Shown here: in pieces, positions 8,497 to 15,699 of the stretch
How the letters are laid out: each line of letters begins with the position of its first letter
Numbering within the stretch: position 1 is the first letter of the stretch
NCBI RefSeq assembly: GCF_000718165.1
Contig: NZ_JOEY01000103.1
Location: 1 to 17,492, forward strand
Direction: 5' to 3'
Length of the DNA: 17,492 nt
DNA from: Streptomyces fulvoviolaceus
GTDB taxonomy: Bacteria > Actinomycetota > Actinomycetes > Streptomycetales > Streptomycetaceae
Notes under the pieces: model-generated
The model's input: the letters and a program-made list of their open reading frames with translations, nothing else
The model's database searches: none
Told to the model about the DNA's origin: nothing
Position numbers and translations under genes: made by a program

Positions 8497-9531
8497 TCAG
8501 TGCCCTGCGGGCGAGCCGACGGGGTTCTGCGTGCCGTTGACGGGCTGGAGCGTGCTGTGTCGCGATGCCTGCTCCAGCCGTTCGACGGCCTCGGCGGGGA
8601 GTTCGAGCCGGAGTCCTTCGAGGCTCTGATGGAGGTGCTCGGTGGTGCGGGGGCCGATGATCACGGAGGTGATGCCCGGGCGCTGCGCGACCCAGGCGAG
8701 GGCGACGGACGCGGGGGTCGTGCCCATTTCCCCGGCCACCTCCGCGACGGCCTCGGCCACATCGAGGTTGGCGTCGTTCAGGTACTGCCTGAGGAACATG
8801 TCGGCGCCGGGCAGACCGGACGTCCCGAGCCGGTTCATGCGGGTGCCCACGGCCGGCTCCTCGTCGCGGCGGTAGCGGCCGGAAAGGACGCCGCCTCCGA
8901 GGGGCGACCAGACCAGGGTGCCCATGCCGTGCCGCTCGCAGGCCGGAAGGATCTCCGCCTCGATGTAGCGCGCGACCAGCGAGTACTGCGGCTGGAGGCT
9001 GATGAGGGGGGTGGTCCCGGCGCGGGCCGCGGCCCACTGGGCCTCGACGATCTGCGCGGCGGTGAAGTTGGAGGCTCCGAGGTAGCGGACCTTGCCGGCG
9101 CGAACGAATCCGTCCAGCGTGGCCATGGTCTCCTCGATCGGGGTGGAGTCGTCCCAGTGGTGCGCCTGGTAGAGGTCTATGTAGTCGGTGTCGAGGCGGC
9201 GCAGGCTGTCGTCGAGTGCCTTGGTCAGGTGCTTGCGGGACAGTCCGCTCTGGTGGGGGCCCGGTCCCATGGGCGAGGCGGCCTTGGTGGCCAGTACGAC
9301 GTCCTCGCGGCGGCCCTTGATCGCCCGGCCGACTGTCTCCTCCGACTGGCCGGCGGAGTAGGCGTCCGCGGTGTCGACGAAGTTGTTGCCGGCGTCCAGG
9401 AACTCGTTGACGATCCGTGCGGCCTCCTGCTCGTCCGAGGCGGCCATCACATGGCCGGATCCGAAGTTCATCGTGCCCAGGCAGGCTCGGGACACCTTCA
9501 GGCCCGACCGTCCCAGCGTCTCGTAGTGCAT
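8497..9531 (-). CDS. Aldo/keto reductase
   Basis: The 344-residue protein is a standard (beta/alpha)8-barrel NADPH-dependent carbonyl reductase. The catalytic tetrad is visible: Asp53 and Tyr58 in FVDTADAYSAGQSEETVG, Lys83 in LATKAAS, and His124 in DLYQAHHWD. The C-terminal cofactor region includes SVIIGPRTTEHL. The start has a strong ribosome site (GGAGGGG) on the minus strand at 5-6 bases. It is the first gene of a two-gene unit with the MDR enzyme. It is transcribed away from a TetR gene across a gap with two palindromes, so it is probably repressed by that TetR protein. Confidence 0.95.
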   Translation of the reverse strand: MHYETLGRSGLKVSRACLGTMNFGSGHVMAASDEQEAARIVNEFLDAGNNFVDTADAYSAGQSEETVGRAIKGRREDVVLATKAASPMGPGPHQSGLSRKHLTKALDDSLRRLDTDYIDLYQAHHWDDSTPIEETMATLDGFVRAGKVRYLGASNFTAAQIVEAQWAAARAGTTPLISLQPQYSLVARYIEAEILPACERHGMGTLVWSPLGGGVLSGRYRRDEEPAVGTRMNRLGTSGLPGADMFLRQYLNDANLDVAEAVAEVAGEMGTTPASVALAWVAQRPGITSVIIGPRTTEHLHQSLEGLRLELPAEAVERLEQASRHSTLQPVNGTQNPVGSPAGH

Positions 9532-9556
9532 GGCGCCCCTCCGGTTTAGGATGAGA

Positions 9557-9580
9557 TAAGCGGATCAGTAGTTCCGCTTA
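9557..9580. promoter_or_regulatory. Operator-like palindrome 1 (AKR / TetR gap)
   Basis: TAAGCGGA (9557-9564) and TCCGCTTA (9573-9580) are perfect 8-bp arms around an 8-base spacer. It lies 26 bases from the aldo/keto reductase start codon. It shares 15 of 20 bases with the second palindrome, whose centre is 30 bp away. Probable binding site of the adjacent TetR regulator. Confidence 0.75.
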
Positions 9581-9586
9581 ATCGAC

Positions 9587-9610
9587 GATACGGAACACTG
9601 GATCCGTTTA
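9587..9610. promoter_or_regulatory. Operator-like palindrome 2 (AKR / TetR gap)
   Basis: GATACGGA (9587-9594) and TCCGTTTA (9603-9610) form an imperfect inverted repeat with the same 8-base spacing as palindrome 1. It lies 18 bases before the TetR start codon, close to the TetR ribosome site. It is well placed for autoregulation. Confidence 0.65.
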
Positions 9611-9627
9611 GCAAGTCGGGAGTCCTG

Positions 9628-10203
9628 ATGTCCGACGCACCCCGTCCGCTCCGCGCCGACGCGCGGCGCAACCGCGTCCGCGTGCTGGACGCGGCCAAGA
9701 CCGTTCTCACCCGGGAGGGGATGTCGGCGTCCATGCGCTCGATAGCGCAGCACGCGGGAGTGGGGCTCGGCACCGTCTACCGCCAATTCCCGACGAAGGA
9801 GGCGCTCTACGAGGCCATCGTCACCGAACAGACACGGGACCTCGTCGGGCGGGCCCGGAGTCTCGCGGAGACCGGGAATCCCGGTGAGGCGTTCTTCACG
9901 TTCTTCACCCACGCCGTCACCGACTCGACCGGGCAGAAGATGCTCGTGGACGCCCTGACCGATGCCGGCGTCGATCTCAGCACGGGGCTGCTGGGCGAGG
10001 CCAACCGCGACCTGCTGGCCGCGACGGAGACACTGCTGACCCGCGCCCAGCAGGCGGGAGCGGTGCGCGCGGATGTGGCCATGCAGGAGCTGAGCGCGCT
10101 CCTGTCCGCCGCCTGCCTCGCCGCCGAACGCCAGCAGTGGGACGACGCCCTCCGGACGCGCGTGCTCGGCATCTTCTTCGACGGCCTCGGCCCCCGCACC
10201 TGA
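9628..10203 (+). CDS. TetR-family regulator, SbtR-like
   Basis: The 191-residue protein begins RPLRADARRNRVRVLDAA and has the helix-turn-helix MRSIAQHAGVGLGTVYRQFP (residues 36-55) followed by TKEALYEAIV. This N-terminal pattern is typical of TetR proteins with an SbtR-like C-terminal domain. GGGAG (9618-9622) sits 5 bases before ATG 9628. It is divergent from the aldo/keto reductase-MDR pair and separated from it by two operator-like palindromes. Control of that pair and itself is the most likely role. It converges on the TesB gene with only 22 bases between the stops. Confidence 0.93.
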   Translation: MSDAPRPLRADARRNRVRVLDAAKTVLTREGMSASMRSIAQHAGVGLGTVYRQFPTKEALYEAIVTEQTRDLVGRARSLAETGNPGEAFFTFFTHAVTDSTGQKMLVDALTDAGVDLSTGLLGEANRDLLAATETLLTRAQQAGAVRADVAMQELSALLSAACLAAERQQWDDALRTRVLGIFFDGLGPRT

Positions 10204-10225
10204 CACACCGTCACTCCCGGCAGGC

Positions 10226-11137
10226 TCAAGCCTCCGGGGCGCGGATGACACCCTCCTGGGCCACGCTCGCCACGAGGACTCCGTCCTCGGTGTAGAAGCG
10301 TCCGCACGCCAGGCCGCGGCCGTCCTGGGCGGACACCGCGTCCTGTACGTAGAGCACCCATTCGTTGAGGTCCGCGGGCCGGTGGAACCACATGGAGTGG
10401 TCGAGGCTCGCGGTCGTCACCCCGTCGCTCTGCCAGCCGAGCCCGTGCACGCGCAACAGCGGTTCGAGGATGGTGTAGTCGCATACGTACGCCAGCGCGA
10501 GCTGCTGGGTGAGCGGGTCGCGCGGGATGTCGGTGAAGGCGCGAATCCAGAGAGCCTGGTGCCCCTCCTTGCCCGAACTCGCATCGAGGTAGACCGGCCC
10601 GGGGTCGTGCCGGATGTCGAAGCTCCTCCCCCACGCCCAGTACTCCGCGGCCGGGCCCTTGAGCGCGTCCCGGTTCCGGAAGTACTCCTCCGCGCTCGGC
10701 AGCTCGGCAGCATGACGTACGGAGCGTGTCAGCGCTTCGTGGTAGATGTCGCGGCCGGCCGGCACGGCGAACGACACCGTGGCGGTGAAGACCTCCTTGC
10801 CCGCCTGCGTCCCGACGACCGACCGGGTCGAGAATCCTCGGCCGTCGCGCGTGATCCGCACCTCATGGAGGACGGGTTCACCGATGTCGACCGGCCGCAG
10901 GAAGTAGGAGTGGAACGAGTGGACTTGCCGGTCGTCGCCGACGGTGGCCGCCGCTGCCGCCAGCGCCTGGGCGACGGTGTCGCCGCCGTACGCCTTGGGC
11001 CAGGGCACGTACTGGGGCTGCGCCGAGAAACGGGCGAAGCCGTCTCCGCGGTCGAGCTCGGTCAGCGCGATCGAGTCGAGGAACGGCCGCGCCGTGCCCG
11101 TGTTCGTCATGACAGCCCTCGTCGTCCCGGTGTTCAT
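10226..11137 (-). CDS. tesB: Acyl-CoA thioesterase II (TesB-like)
   Basis: The 303-residue double-hotdog protein hydrolyses acyl-CoA esters. Family blocks are KAYGGDTVAQALAAA, HSFHSYFLRPVD, SLDHSMWFHRP and DGVLVASVAQEGVIR. The conserved active-site Asp (Asp246, by alignment with E. coli Asp204) and Gln (Gln294) are present. The Thr228 equivalent aligns near Val/Ser268-269 and is not clearly conserved. ATG at 11137 overlaps the stop of the preceding hotdog gene as ATGA, with GGAGAGGA upstream, so the long in-frame extension is not used. It is the last gene of the CoA-ligase operon and may remove CoA from late intermediates. Confidence 0.93.
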   Translation of the reverse strand: MNTGTTRAVMTNTGTARPFLDSIALTELDRGDGFARFSAQPQYVPWPKAYGGDTVAQALAAAAATVGDDRQVHSFHSYFLRPVDIGEPVLHEVRITRDGRGFSTRSVVGTQAGKEVFTATVSFAVPAGRDIYHEALTRSVRHAAELPSAEEYFRNRDALKGPAAEYWAWGRSFDIRHDPGPVYLDASSGKEGHQALWIRAFTDIPRDPLTQQLALAYVCDYTILEPLLRVHGLGWQSDGVTTASLDHSMWFHRPADLNEWVLYVQDAVSAQDGRGLACGRFYTEDGVLVASVAQEGVIRAPEA

Positions 11138-11586
11138 GATCTGTCCTCTCCGACTGTGGGATCGGGGCGCACAGCGACGGTGACCCGGGCGATCGCGCTC
11201 GGGCGCGCCGCCCCGTCCGCCGTGATCGACACGTCCCACAGCCATGTCGTACGGCCCTGGTGGAGCGCCCGGCCCGAGGCGAGCAGGCGGACCGGGACGA
11301 GCGTCGGGCGGAGAAAGTTGGTCGAGTTCGACATGCCGAATCCGAGCTCGCCGCGCGTGCTGACGCCCCAGTTCGTGCCGTACGACGCGACGGCCTCCGC
11401 GATCGACGCGTAGACCCCGCCGTGGATCACCCCGGTGACCTGCGCGAGACCGGCGCCGGCGTCGACCGTGGCCTCGGCGAAGCCGTCACCGATCGCGGTG
11501 AAGGCCAGGCCGTACGACGCGTCGAACGCCGAGTCGCCGATCCTCGCCCGGCGGCGGTCCGCCTCCGGGATCCCGTGGCCGGTCAC
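11134..11586 (-). CDS. Single-hotdog thioesterase (PaaI / 4-hydroxybenzoyl-CoA thioesterase type)
   Basis: The 150-residue protein has the hotdog active-site helix GVIHGGVYASIAEAVASYG, with HGG at residues 55-57 and Glu64 as likely catalytic carboxylate. This resembles Arthrobacter-type 4-hydroxybenzoyl-CoA thioesterases and PaaI. The start is GTG at 11586, because its first bases overlap the stop of the fusion monooxygenase as GTGA, and an AGG lies upstream. The longer open frame upstream is antisense noise over the previous gene. By position it would hydrolyse the aromatic or dearomatised acyl-CoA product of the fusion enzyme, for example gentisyl-CoA or a hydroxylated anthraniloyl-CoA. Confidence 0.9.
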   Translation of the reverse strand: MTGHGIPEADRRRARIGDSAFDASYGLAFTAIGDGFAEATVDAGAGLAQVTGVIHGGVYASIAEAVASYGTNWGVSTRGELGFGMSNSTNFLRPTLVPVRLLASGRALHQGRTTWLWDVSITADGAARPSAIARVTVAVRPDPTVGEDRS

Positions 11587-13865
11587 GGGACCTGCGCCCG
11601 GCGTCGCGCGCCCAGACCGGAGAGGTACTGGGGCGGAGTGGCGGGGTCGGTCCAGTCGAGGTCGAGCGCCGCGTTCATCGTCCAGTAGGGGTCGACGAGG
11701 TGCGGGCGCGCGAGCAGGCACAGGTCGGCCCGCCCGGCGACGATGATGGTGTTGACGTCGTCGACGCTGGAGACCGCGCCGACGGTCATCGTGGGGACGC
11801 CCGTCTCGTGCCTGATGCGGTCGCTGAACGGCGTCTGGTAGAGGCGGCCGTACTCCGGTCGGGCCTCGGTGCTCGTCTGGCCTGTGGAGACGTCGACGAT
11901 GTCGGCGCCGGCTTCCTTCAGCCAGCGCGACACCGTGACCGCGTCGTCGCCGTCGAACCCGCCCGGCACCCAGTCGGTCGCGCTGAGCCGCACACTGATC
12001 GGCTTGTCGGCCGGCCAGACGTCGCGCACGGCGGTGAGAACTTCGCGTGCGAAGCGTGCTCGGTTGCGCAGGTCGCCGCCGTACTCGTCCGTGCGCCGGT
12101 TCGACAGCGGGCTGAGGAAGCCGGACACCAGGTAGCCGTGTGCGAAGTGCAGCTCGATCATGTCGAAGCCGGCGCTCTCGGCTCGGCGGGCGGCCGCCAC
12201 ATGGTCGTCGACGATGGCGGCGATCTCGTCCCCGGTCAGCTCGTGCGGCACCTGGCTGTCGGTCCGATAGGGGATGGCCGAGGGTGCCACGATCGGCCAG
12301 CCACCGGATTCGAGGGGGTCGTCGGTGCCCTCCCAGCCCAGCTTGGTCGAGGCCTTGCGGCCGGCGTGGCCGATCTGCAGGGCGATCTTGGCGCTCGTCT
12401 GCTGGTGCACGAAGTCGACGATGCCCGACCAGGCGTTCGCCTGCTCGTCGTTCCAGATGCCGGGGCAGCCCGGCGTGATGCGCCCTTCGGGAGAGACACA
12501 CGTCATCTCGGTGATGACGAGGCCGGCGCCACCGACCGCCCGGGAACCGAGGTGGACGAGGTGCCACGTGGTGGGCATCCCGTCCACGGCGGAGTACTGC
12601 GCCATCGGGGAGACCGCCACCCGGTTCTTCAGGGTGAGGTCGCGCAGCTTGAGGGGGTAGAACATCGGCGGCGTACCGGCCGGCGCGTCGTTGCCGGCCT
12701 CCAGTTGCATGCGATGGAACCAGTCGTCGACCCGGGCGACGTAGAGCGGGTCGCGCACCCGCAGATTGTCGTGGGTGATGCGCTGGCTGCGGGTGAGCAG
12801 CTGGAACACGAACTGCTCCGGCGGAAGGGACGTGTAGCGGTGGATGCTCTCGAACCACCGCAGGCTCGTCATCGCCGAGCGGCGCAGCGAGGCGGCCACG
12901 GGCCGGCGTTCGGCCTCGTAGCTCTTGAGCGCCGCCTTGACGTCGGACTCGGCGGTGACGGCCGAGACCAGCGTGATCGCGTCCTCCAACGCCTGCTTCG
13001 TGCCCGAGCCGATCGAGAAGTGCGCGGTGTGGGCCGCGTCACCGATGATCACGACGTTGTCATGGAACCAGCGGTCGTTGCTGACGTCCCGGAAGTTGAG
13101 CCACCCCGAGTTGTTGCCGATGAGCCGATGGCCGTCGAGATACCCGGCGAAGATCTCCTCGCAGAAGGCCATGGACCGCTCGTCGCTCTGCCCGGGCGTG
13201 CGCGAGTCGGCGGCGAACTCGTCCAGACCGGCCCGCCGCCAGGTGTCGGGGTCGGTCTCCACCAGGAACGTCGAGTGGGTCTCGTCGTAGGGGTAGATGT
13301 GCGCCCAGAACATGCCGTGGGGCGTGTCGACGAAGACGAACGTGAAGCAGTCGACCGGCCGGTCGGTGCCGAACCACGCGTATTTGAACGGGCGGTTCTC
13401 GACCTTGGTACCCAGTTCGCGGCCGATGGCGTCGCGGGTGGCACTGTTCACCCCGTCACCGGCGATCACCAGGTCGTGGGTCGACTTCAGCTCCGCGAGG
13501 CTTGGCGCCTCGCGTTGGTGCTGTACGACCACCCCGAGTTCCTTGGCACGCCGACTGAGCGTGAGGAGCAGCTCCTTGCGGGGCAGCGCGGCGAAGGAAT
13601 GGCCGTCGGAGCGCTCACGGAATCCCTTGAAGTCGATGTCGATCGCGGACCACTTGCGCCACATCGCCTCGATCCGCGCGAAGGAGACAGGGTCGGCGGT
13701 CGCCAGGTTGTCCAGCGTCTCCTGTGAGAAGACGACTCCGAATCCGAAGGTGTCGTCAGCCGCGTTGCGTTCGTAGACGGTGATCTCGTGACCGGGATCG
13801 GCGAGCTTGAGGAGTATGGCGGAGTACAGCCCACCGGGGCCGCCGCCGATGCATGCGATGTTCAT
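11583..13865 (-). CDS. FAD monooxygenase-Old Yellow Enzyme fusion (salicylyl-CoA 5-hydroxylase / 2-aminobenzoyl-CoA monooxygenase-reductase type)
   Basis: The 760-residue protein joins two flavin enzymes. Residues 1-390 form a class A FAD monooxygenase, with CIGGGPGGLYSAI at 5-17, AGDGVNSATR at 135-144 and VVIIGDAAHTAHFSIGSG at 271-288. Residues 400-750 form an FMN Old Yellow Enzyme domain, with YPLKLRDLTLKNRVAVSPM, LQIGHAGRKA, and His573/His576 in ELHFAHGYLVSGFLSPLSNRRTDEYGG. This architecture and length match the Azoarcus 2-aminobenzoyl-CoA monooxygenase/reductase, which hydroxylates and then reduces the ring to a cyclohexenone-CoA. It also matches proteins annotated as bifunctional salicylyl-CoA 5-hydroxylase/oxidoreductase. 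It starts at ATG 13865, 12 bases after the 66-residue gene, with only a weak ribosome site. The two substrates cannot be told apart from sequence. Confidence 0.93.
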   Translation of the reverse strand: MNIACIGGGPGGLYSAILLKLADPGHEITVYERNAADDTFGFGVVFSQETLDNLATADPVSFARIEAMWRKWSAIDIDFKGFRERSDGHSFAALPRKELLLTLSRRAKELGVVVQHQREAPSLAELKSTHDLVIAGDGVNSATRDAIGRELGTKVENRPFKYAWFGTDRPVDCFTFVFVDTPHGMFWAHIYPYDETHSTFLVETDPDTWRRAGLDEFAADSRTPGQSDERSMAFCEEIFAGYLDGHRLIGNNSGWLNFRDVSNDRWFHDNVVIIGDAAHTAHFSIGSGTKQALEDAITLVSAVTAESDVKAALKSYEAERRPVAASLRRSAMTSLRWFESIHRYTSLPPEQFVFQLLTRSQRITHDNLRVRDPLYVARVDDWFHRMQLEAGNDAPAGTPPMFYPLKLRDLTLKNRVAVSPMAQYSAVDGMPTTWHLVHLGSRAVGGAGLVITEMTCVSPEGRITPGCPGIWNDEQANAWSGIVDFVHQQTSAKIALQIGHAGRKASTKLGWEGTDDPLESGGWPIVAPSAIPYRTDSQVPHELTGDEIAAIVDDHVAAARRAESAGFDMIELHFAHGYLVSGFLSPLSNRRTDEYGGDLRNRARFAREVLTAVRDVWPADKPISVRLSATDWVPGGFDGDDAVTVSRWLKEAGADIVDVSTGQTSTEARPEYGRLYQTPFSDRIRHETGVPTMTVGAVSSVDDVNTIIVAGRADLCLLARPHLVDPYWTMNAALDLDWTDPATPPQYLSGLGARRRAQVP

Positions 13866-13877
13866 GAGTATGGGTGC

Positions 13878-14078
13878 TCAGCATCCGGAGTCGATGAGGT
13901 GCTCGTAGTCGAGCGCCAGGCCTGTGACGACGATGGACAGGCTCGCCAGCGCGTCGCGGAGATTCGCGACCGCCGTCGGCGGAAGGTCGCTGCTCACCAG
14001 GTCCTTGAGCACGTGGTAGACGGTGAGGACCGAGGCCTCGTCGGTGGAGACGGGGTTGTCCAGCAGGTCGGTGGTCAT
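13878..14078 (-). CDS. Conserved-looking 66-residue protein of unknown function
   Basis: This small protein (starts MTTDLLDNPVSTDEASVL, ends LALDYEHLIDSGC) lies between the CoA ligase and the fusion monooxygenase. It has a strong ribosome site (GAGGAG, about 7 bases from ATG 14078) that overlaps the ligase stop. Its own stop is 12 bases before the fusion gene, so expression is clearly intended. It looks mostly helical and soluble, acidic overall, with no signal peptide, metal motif or carrier-protein DSL motif. It ends in a single cysteine. I do not recognise the family. An assembly or stabilising partner for the ligase or monooxygenase is possible, judged only from position. Confidence 0.75.
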   Translation of the reverse strand: MTTDLLDNPVSTDEASVLTVYHVLKDLVSSDLPPTAVANLRDALASLSIVVTGLALDYEHLIDSGC

Positions 14079-14089
14079 GTTCTTGCTCC

Positions 14090-15421
14090 TCAGGCGGGGC
14101 GGAGGTCGGTGAGACGCTTCGCCTTGAGCTCGAAGCGCGGGAGCGAGCCGGGCTCGGCACGCTCTATGAGGAAGCGGAGCCCTTCGTGCGTGTCGGCCAG
14201 TTCCTTCACGAGCGCGGCCTCCAGCACGCCCCAGTCGGCGTCGGTGACGGTGGGCGAGGGGTCGACGACGAGGGTGATCTCGTCGCGGATGCCCTCACGG
14301 GTGATGCGCAGCTGGAACTCGTCGATCACCGGGAAGGTACGCACGATGCCTTCCACGGCGCGCGGGTACACATTGGTGCCGCGCACGAGCTTCATATCGT
14401 CGACGCGGCCGATGATCCCGCCCTGGTAGAGATCCCAGGTGCGGCCGTTCGAGGCGAACGTCGACGGCACCTTCACGACGAGGTCGGCCGTGCGGTAGCG
14501 GATGAGCGGGATGATGCTCCGGCCGAACGACGTGCAGACCCGCTCGCCGGCCTCGCCGTAGGGCAGTTCGCTGCCGGTCTCCGCGTCGATGACCTGCTCG
14601 ATGAAGTGGTCCTCGATGATGTGGCAGCCGCCCGGCTGTTCCTCCGGCTCGAACATGAAAACCGTTGAGATCTCGGTCATGCCGGCTGTGTCGTACGTCT
14701 TCGCGCCCCACTGCGCCTCGATCAGCGCCTTTGTCTCCGGGATGGACCCGGCGGGCTCACCGGAGAGGACCACGGTGCGCACCGGGCTGTTCTTGAGGTC
14801 GTAGCCGAGCTTCTCCGCCTCCTCGGCCAGACGCAGGGCGTAGGTGGGGGTGGACGCGACGACGGTGCAGCCGAAGTCGATGATCTGCTTCACGCGCGCG
14901 GCCGTCGTCTGCGCACCGCCGGGAATCGTCAGGGTGCCGATCTTCTCCAGGCCGTTGTGGAGTCCCCAGAATCCGATGAAGGAGCCGTAGCCGAAGGCCA
15001 CATAGGCGATGTCGGTGGAACGGACCCCCATCCCCCACAGGCCGTAGCACCACATCTCACTGGTCCACTTCCAGTCGCGACGGGTGTCGAGGGCCCGCAG
15101 CGGCGTCCTGCCGGACGTGCCGCTCGTCGTGTGCAGGCGGATCGCCGCATCCGCACCGGCTACGGGCAGTTCCCCGAACGGCGGCGTGGATTCCTGGCTC
15201 GCCATCCACTGCTCACGCGTGAGGAAGGGGATGCGATCGATGTCGCTCCAGGTCCTGAGCTGTTCGGGCCGGAACCCGGCCTTCGCGAACGAGGCCTTGT
15301 AGAAGGGGCTGCGGGCGTTCGCCCAGTCGACGAGCCGCCGGAGCTTGGTCAGTTGCAGTGCGCGCAGCTGCTCGCGTTCGAGCGCTTCGGTCTTGGGGTT
15401 CCAGAAGTCCGGACTGGCCAT
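14090..15421 (-). CDS. PaaK-like aryl-CoA ligase (phenylacetate-CoA ligase family)
   Basis: The 443-residue protein is an ANL-superfamily enzyme of phenylacetate-CoA ligase size. It would activate an aromatic acid with ATP and CoA. Motifs in order are the P-loop TTSGTSGRTP (98-107), YDTAGMTE (243-250), RYRTADLV (308-315), GRVDDMKLVRGTNVYP (338-353) and a C-terminal lysine in PRFELKAKRL (Lys433/435). The ATG at 15421 has GGAGGG upstream on its strand at about 9 bases. It is the first gene of the five-gene operon. Because the next catalytic gene acts on salicylyl-CoA or 2-aminobenzoyl-CoA, the substrate is probably salicylate, anthranilate or a related acid rather than phenylacetate. Confidence 0.93.
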   Translation of the reverse strand: MASPDFWNPKTEALEREQLRALQLTKLRRLVDWANARSPFYKASFAKAGFRPEQLRTWSDIDRIPFLTREQWMASQESTPPFGELPVAGADAAIRLHTTSGTSGRTPLRALDTRRDWKWTSEMWCYGLWGMGVRSTDIAYVAFGYGSFIGFWGLHNGLEKIGTLTIPGGAQTTAARVKQIIDFGCTVVASTPTYALRLAEEAEKLGYDLKNSPVRTVVLSGEPAGSIPETKALIEAQWGAKTYDTAGMTEISTVFMFEPEEQPGGCHIIEDHFIEQVIDAETGSELPYGEAGERVCTSFGRSIIPLIRYRTADLVVKVPSTFASNGRTWDLYQGGIIGRVDDMKLVRGTNVYPRAVEGIVRTFPVIDEFQLRITREGIRDEITLVVDPSPTVTDADWGVLEAALVKELADTHEGLRFLIERAEPGSLPRFELKAKRLTDLRPA

Positions 15422-15468
15422 TGCACGTCACCCTCCGCCTCACATGAGCCAACAACATCACTTCAATT

Positions 15469-15480
15469 TGACGATCGTCA
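15469..15480. promoter_or_regulatory. Operator-like palindrome upstream of the CoA ligase operon
   Basis: TGACGATCGTCA is a perfect 12-base palindrome, 48 bases before the ligase start. A near copy (TGACGGTCGTAA, followed by the same TGA) lies at 15625-15636 before the divergent monooxygenase. The two share 13 of 15 bases including the trailing TGA. Probably one regulator binds both; its gene is not obvious in the window. Confidence 0.6.
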
Positions 15481-15624
15481 TGATTCAGGGATGTTACAGG
15501 CTTGTTGCTCCTGTCATCCAACTTCGACGCTTGAGCGAGGGTCTGGTTCGATCTTGGTGCACCTTCGCGCGGTTAACCCCCCGGAAACATAGCGCTGTAA
15601 TGCTCGATCCACATCGCACTTCCG

Positions 15625-15639
15625 TGACGGTCGTAATGA
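15625..15639. promoter_or_regulatory. Second copy of the shared operator-like element
   Basis: TGACGGTCGTAATGA matches the element beginning at 15469 in 13 of 15 bases. It ends 60 bases before the GTG 15700 start of the Baeyer-Villiger enzyme. It lies almost on top of the alternative ATG 15646, which favours the later start. The half-site symmetry is weaker than in the first copy. Confidence 0.45.
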
Positions 15640-15699
15640 AGCAGTATGGAGCGACTGGAGCGTGTGAGGGTGCGCTCAGTCGAGCGAGAGGGTGAGATC

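Noticed and set aside
9540..9548. Possible third operator half-site near the reductase ribosome site
   Set aside because: TCCGGTTTA has an extra base, lacks a partner arm and is out of phase with the 30-bp spacing.
11700..13727. 675-codon plus-strand frame opposite the fusion monooxygenase
   Set aside because: Low-complexity antisense translation of a gene with complete flavin motifs.
15556..15596. Short palindromes GGTGCACC, GGTTAACC and AGCGCT in the divergent gap
   Set aside because: Each is 6-8 bases and isolated, so chance occurrence is likely. They do not repeat elsewhere in the gap.
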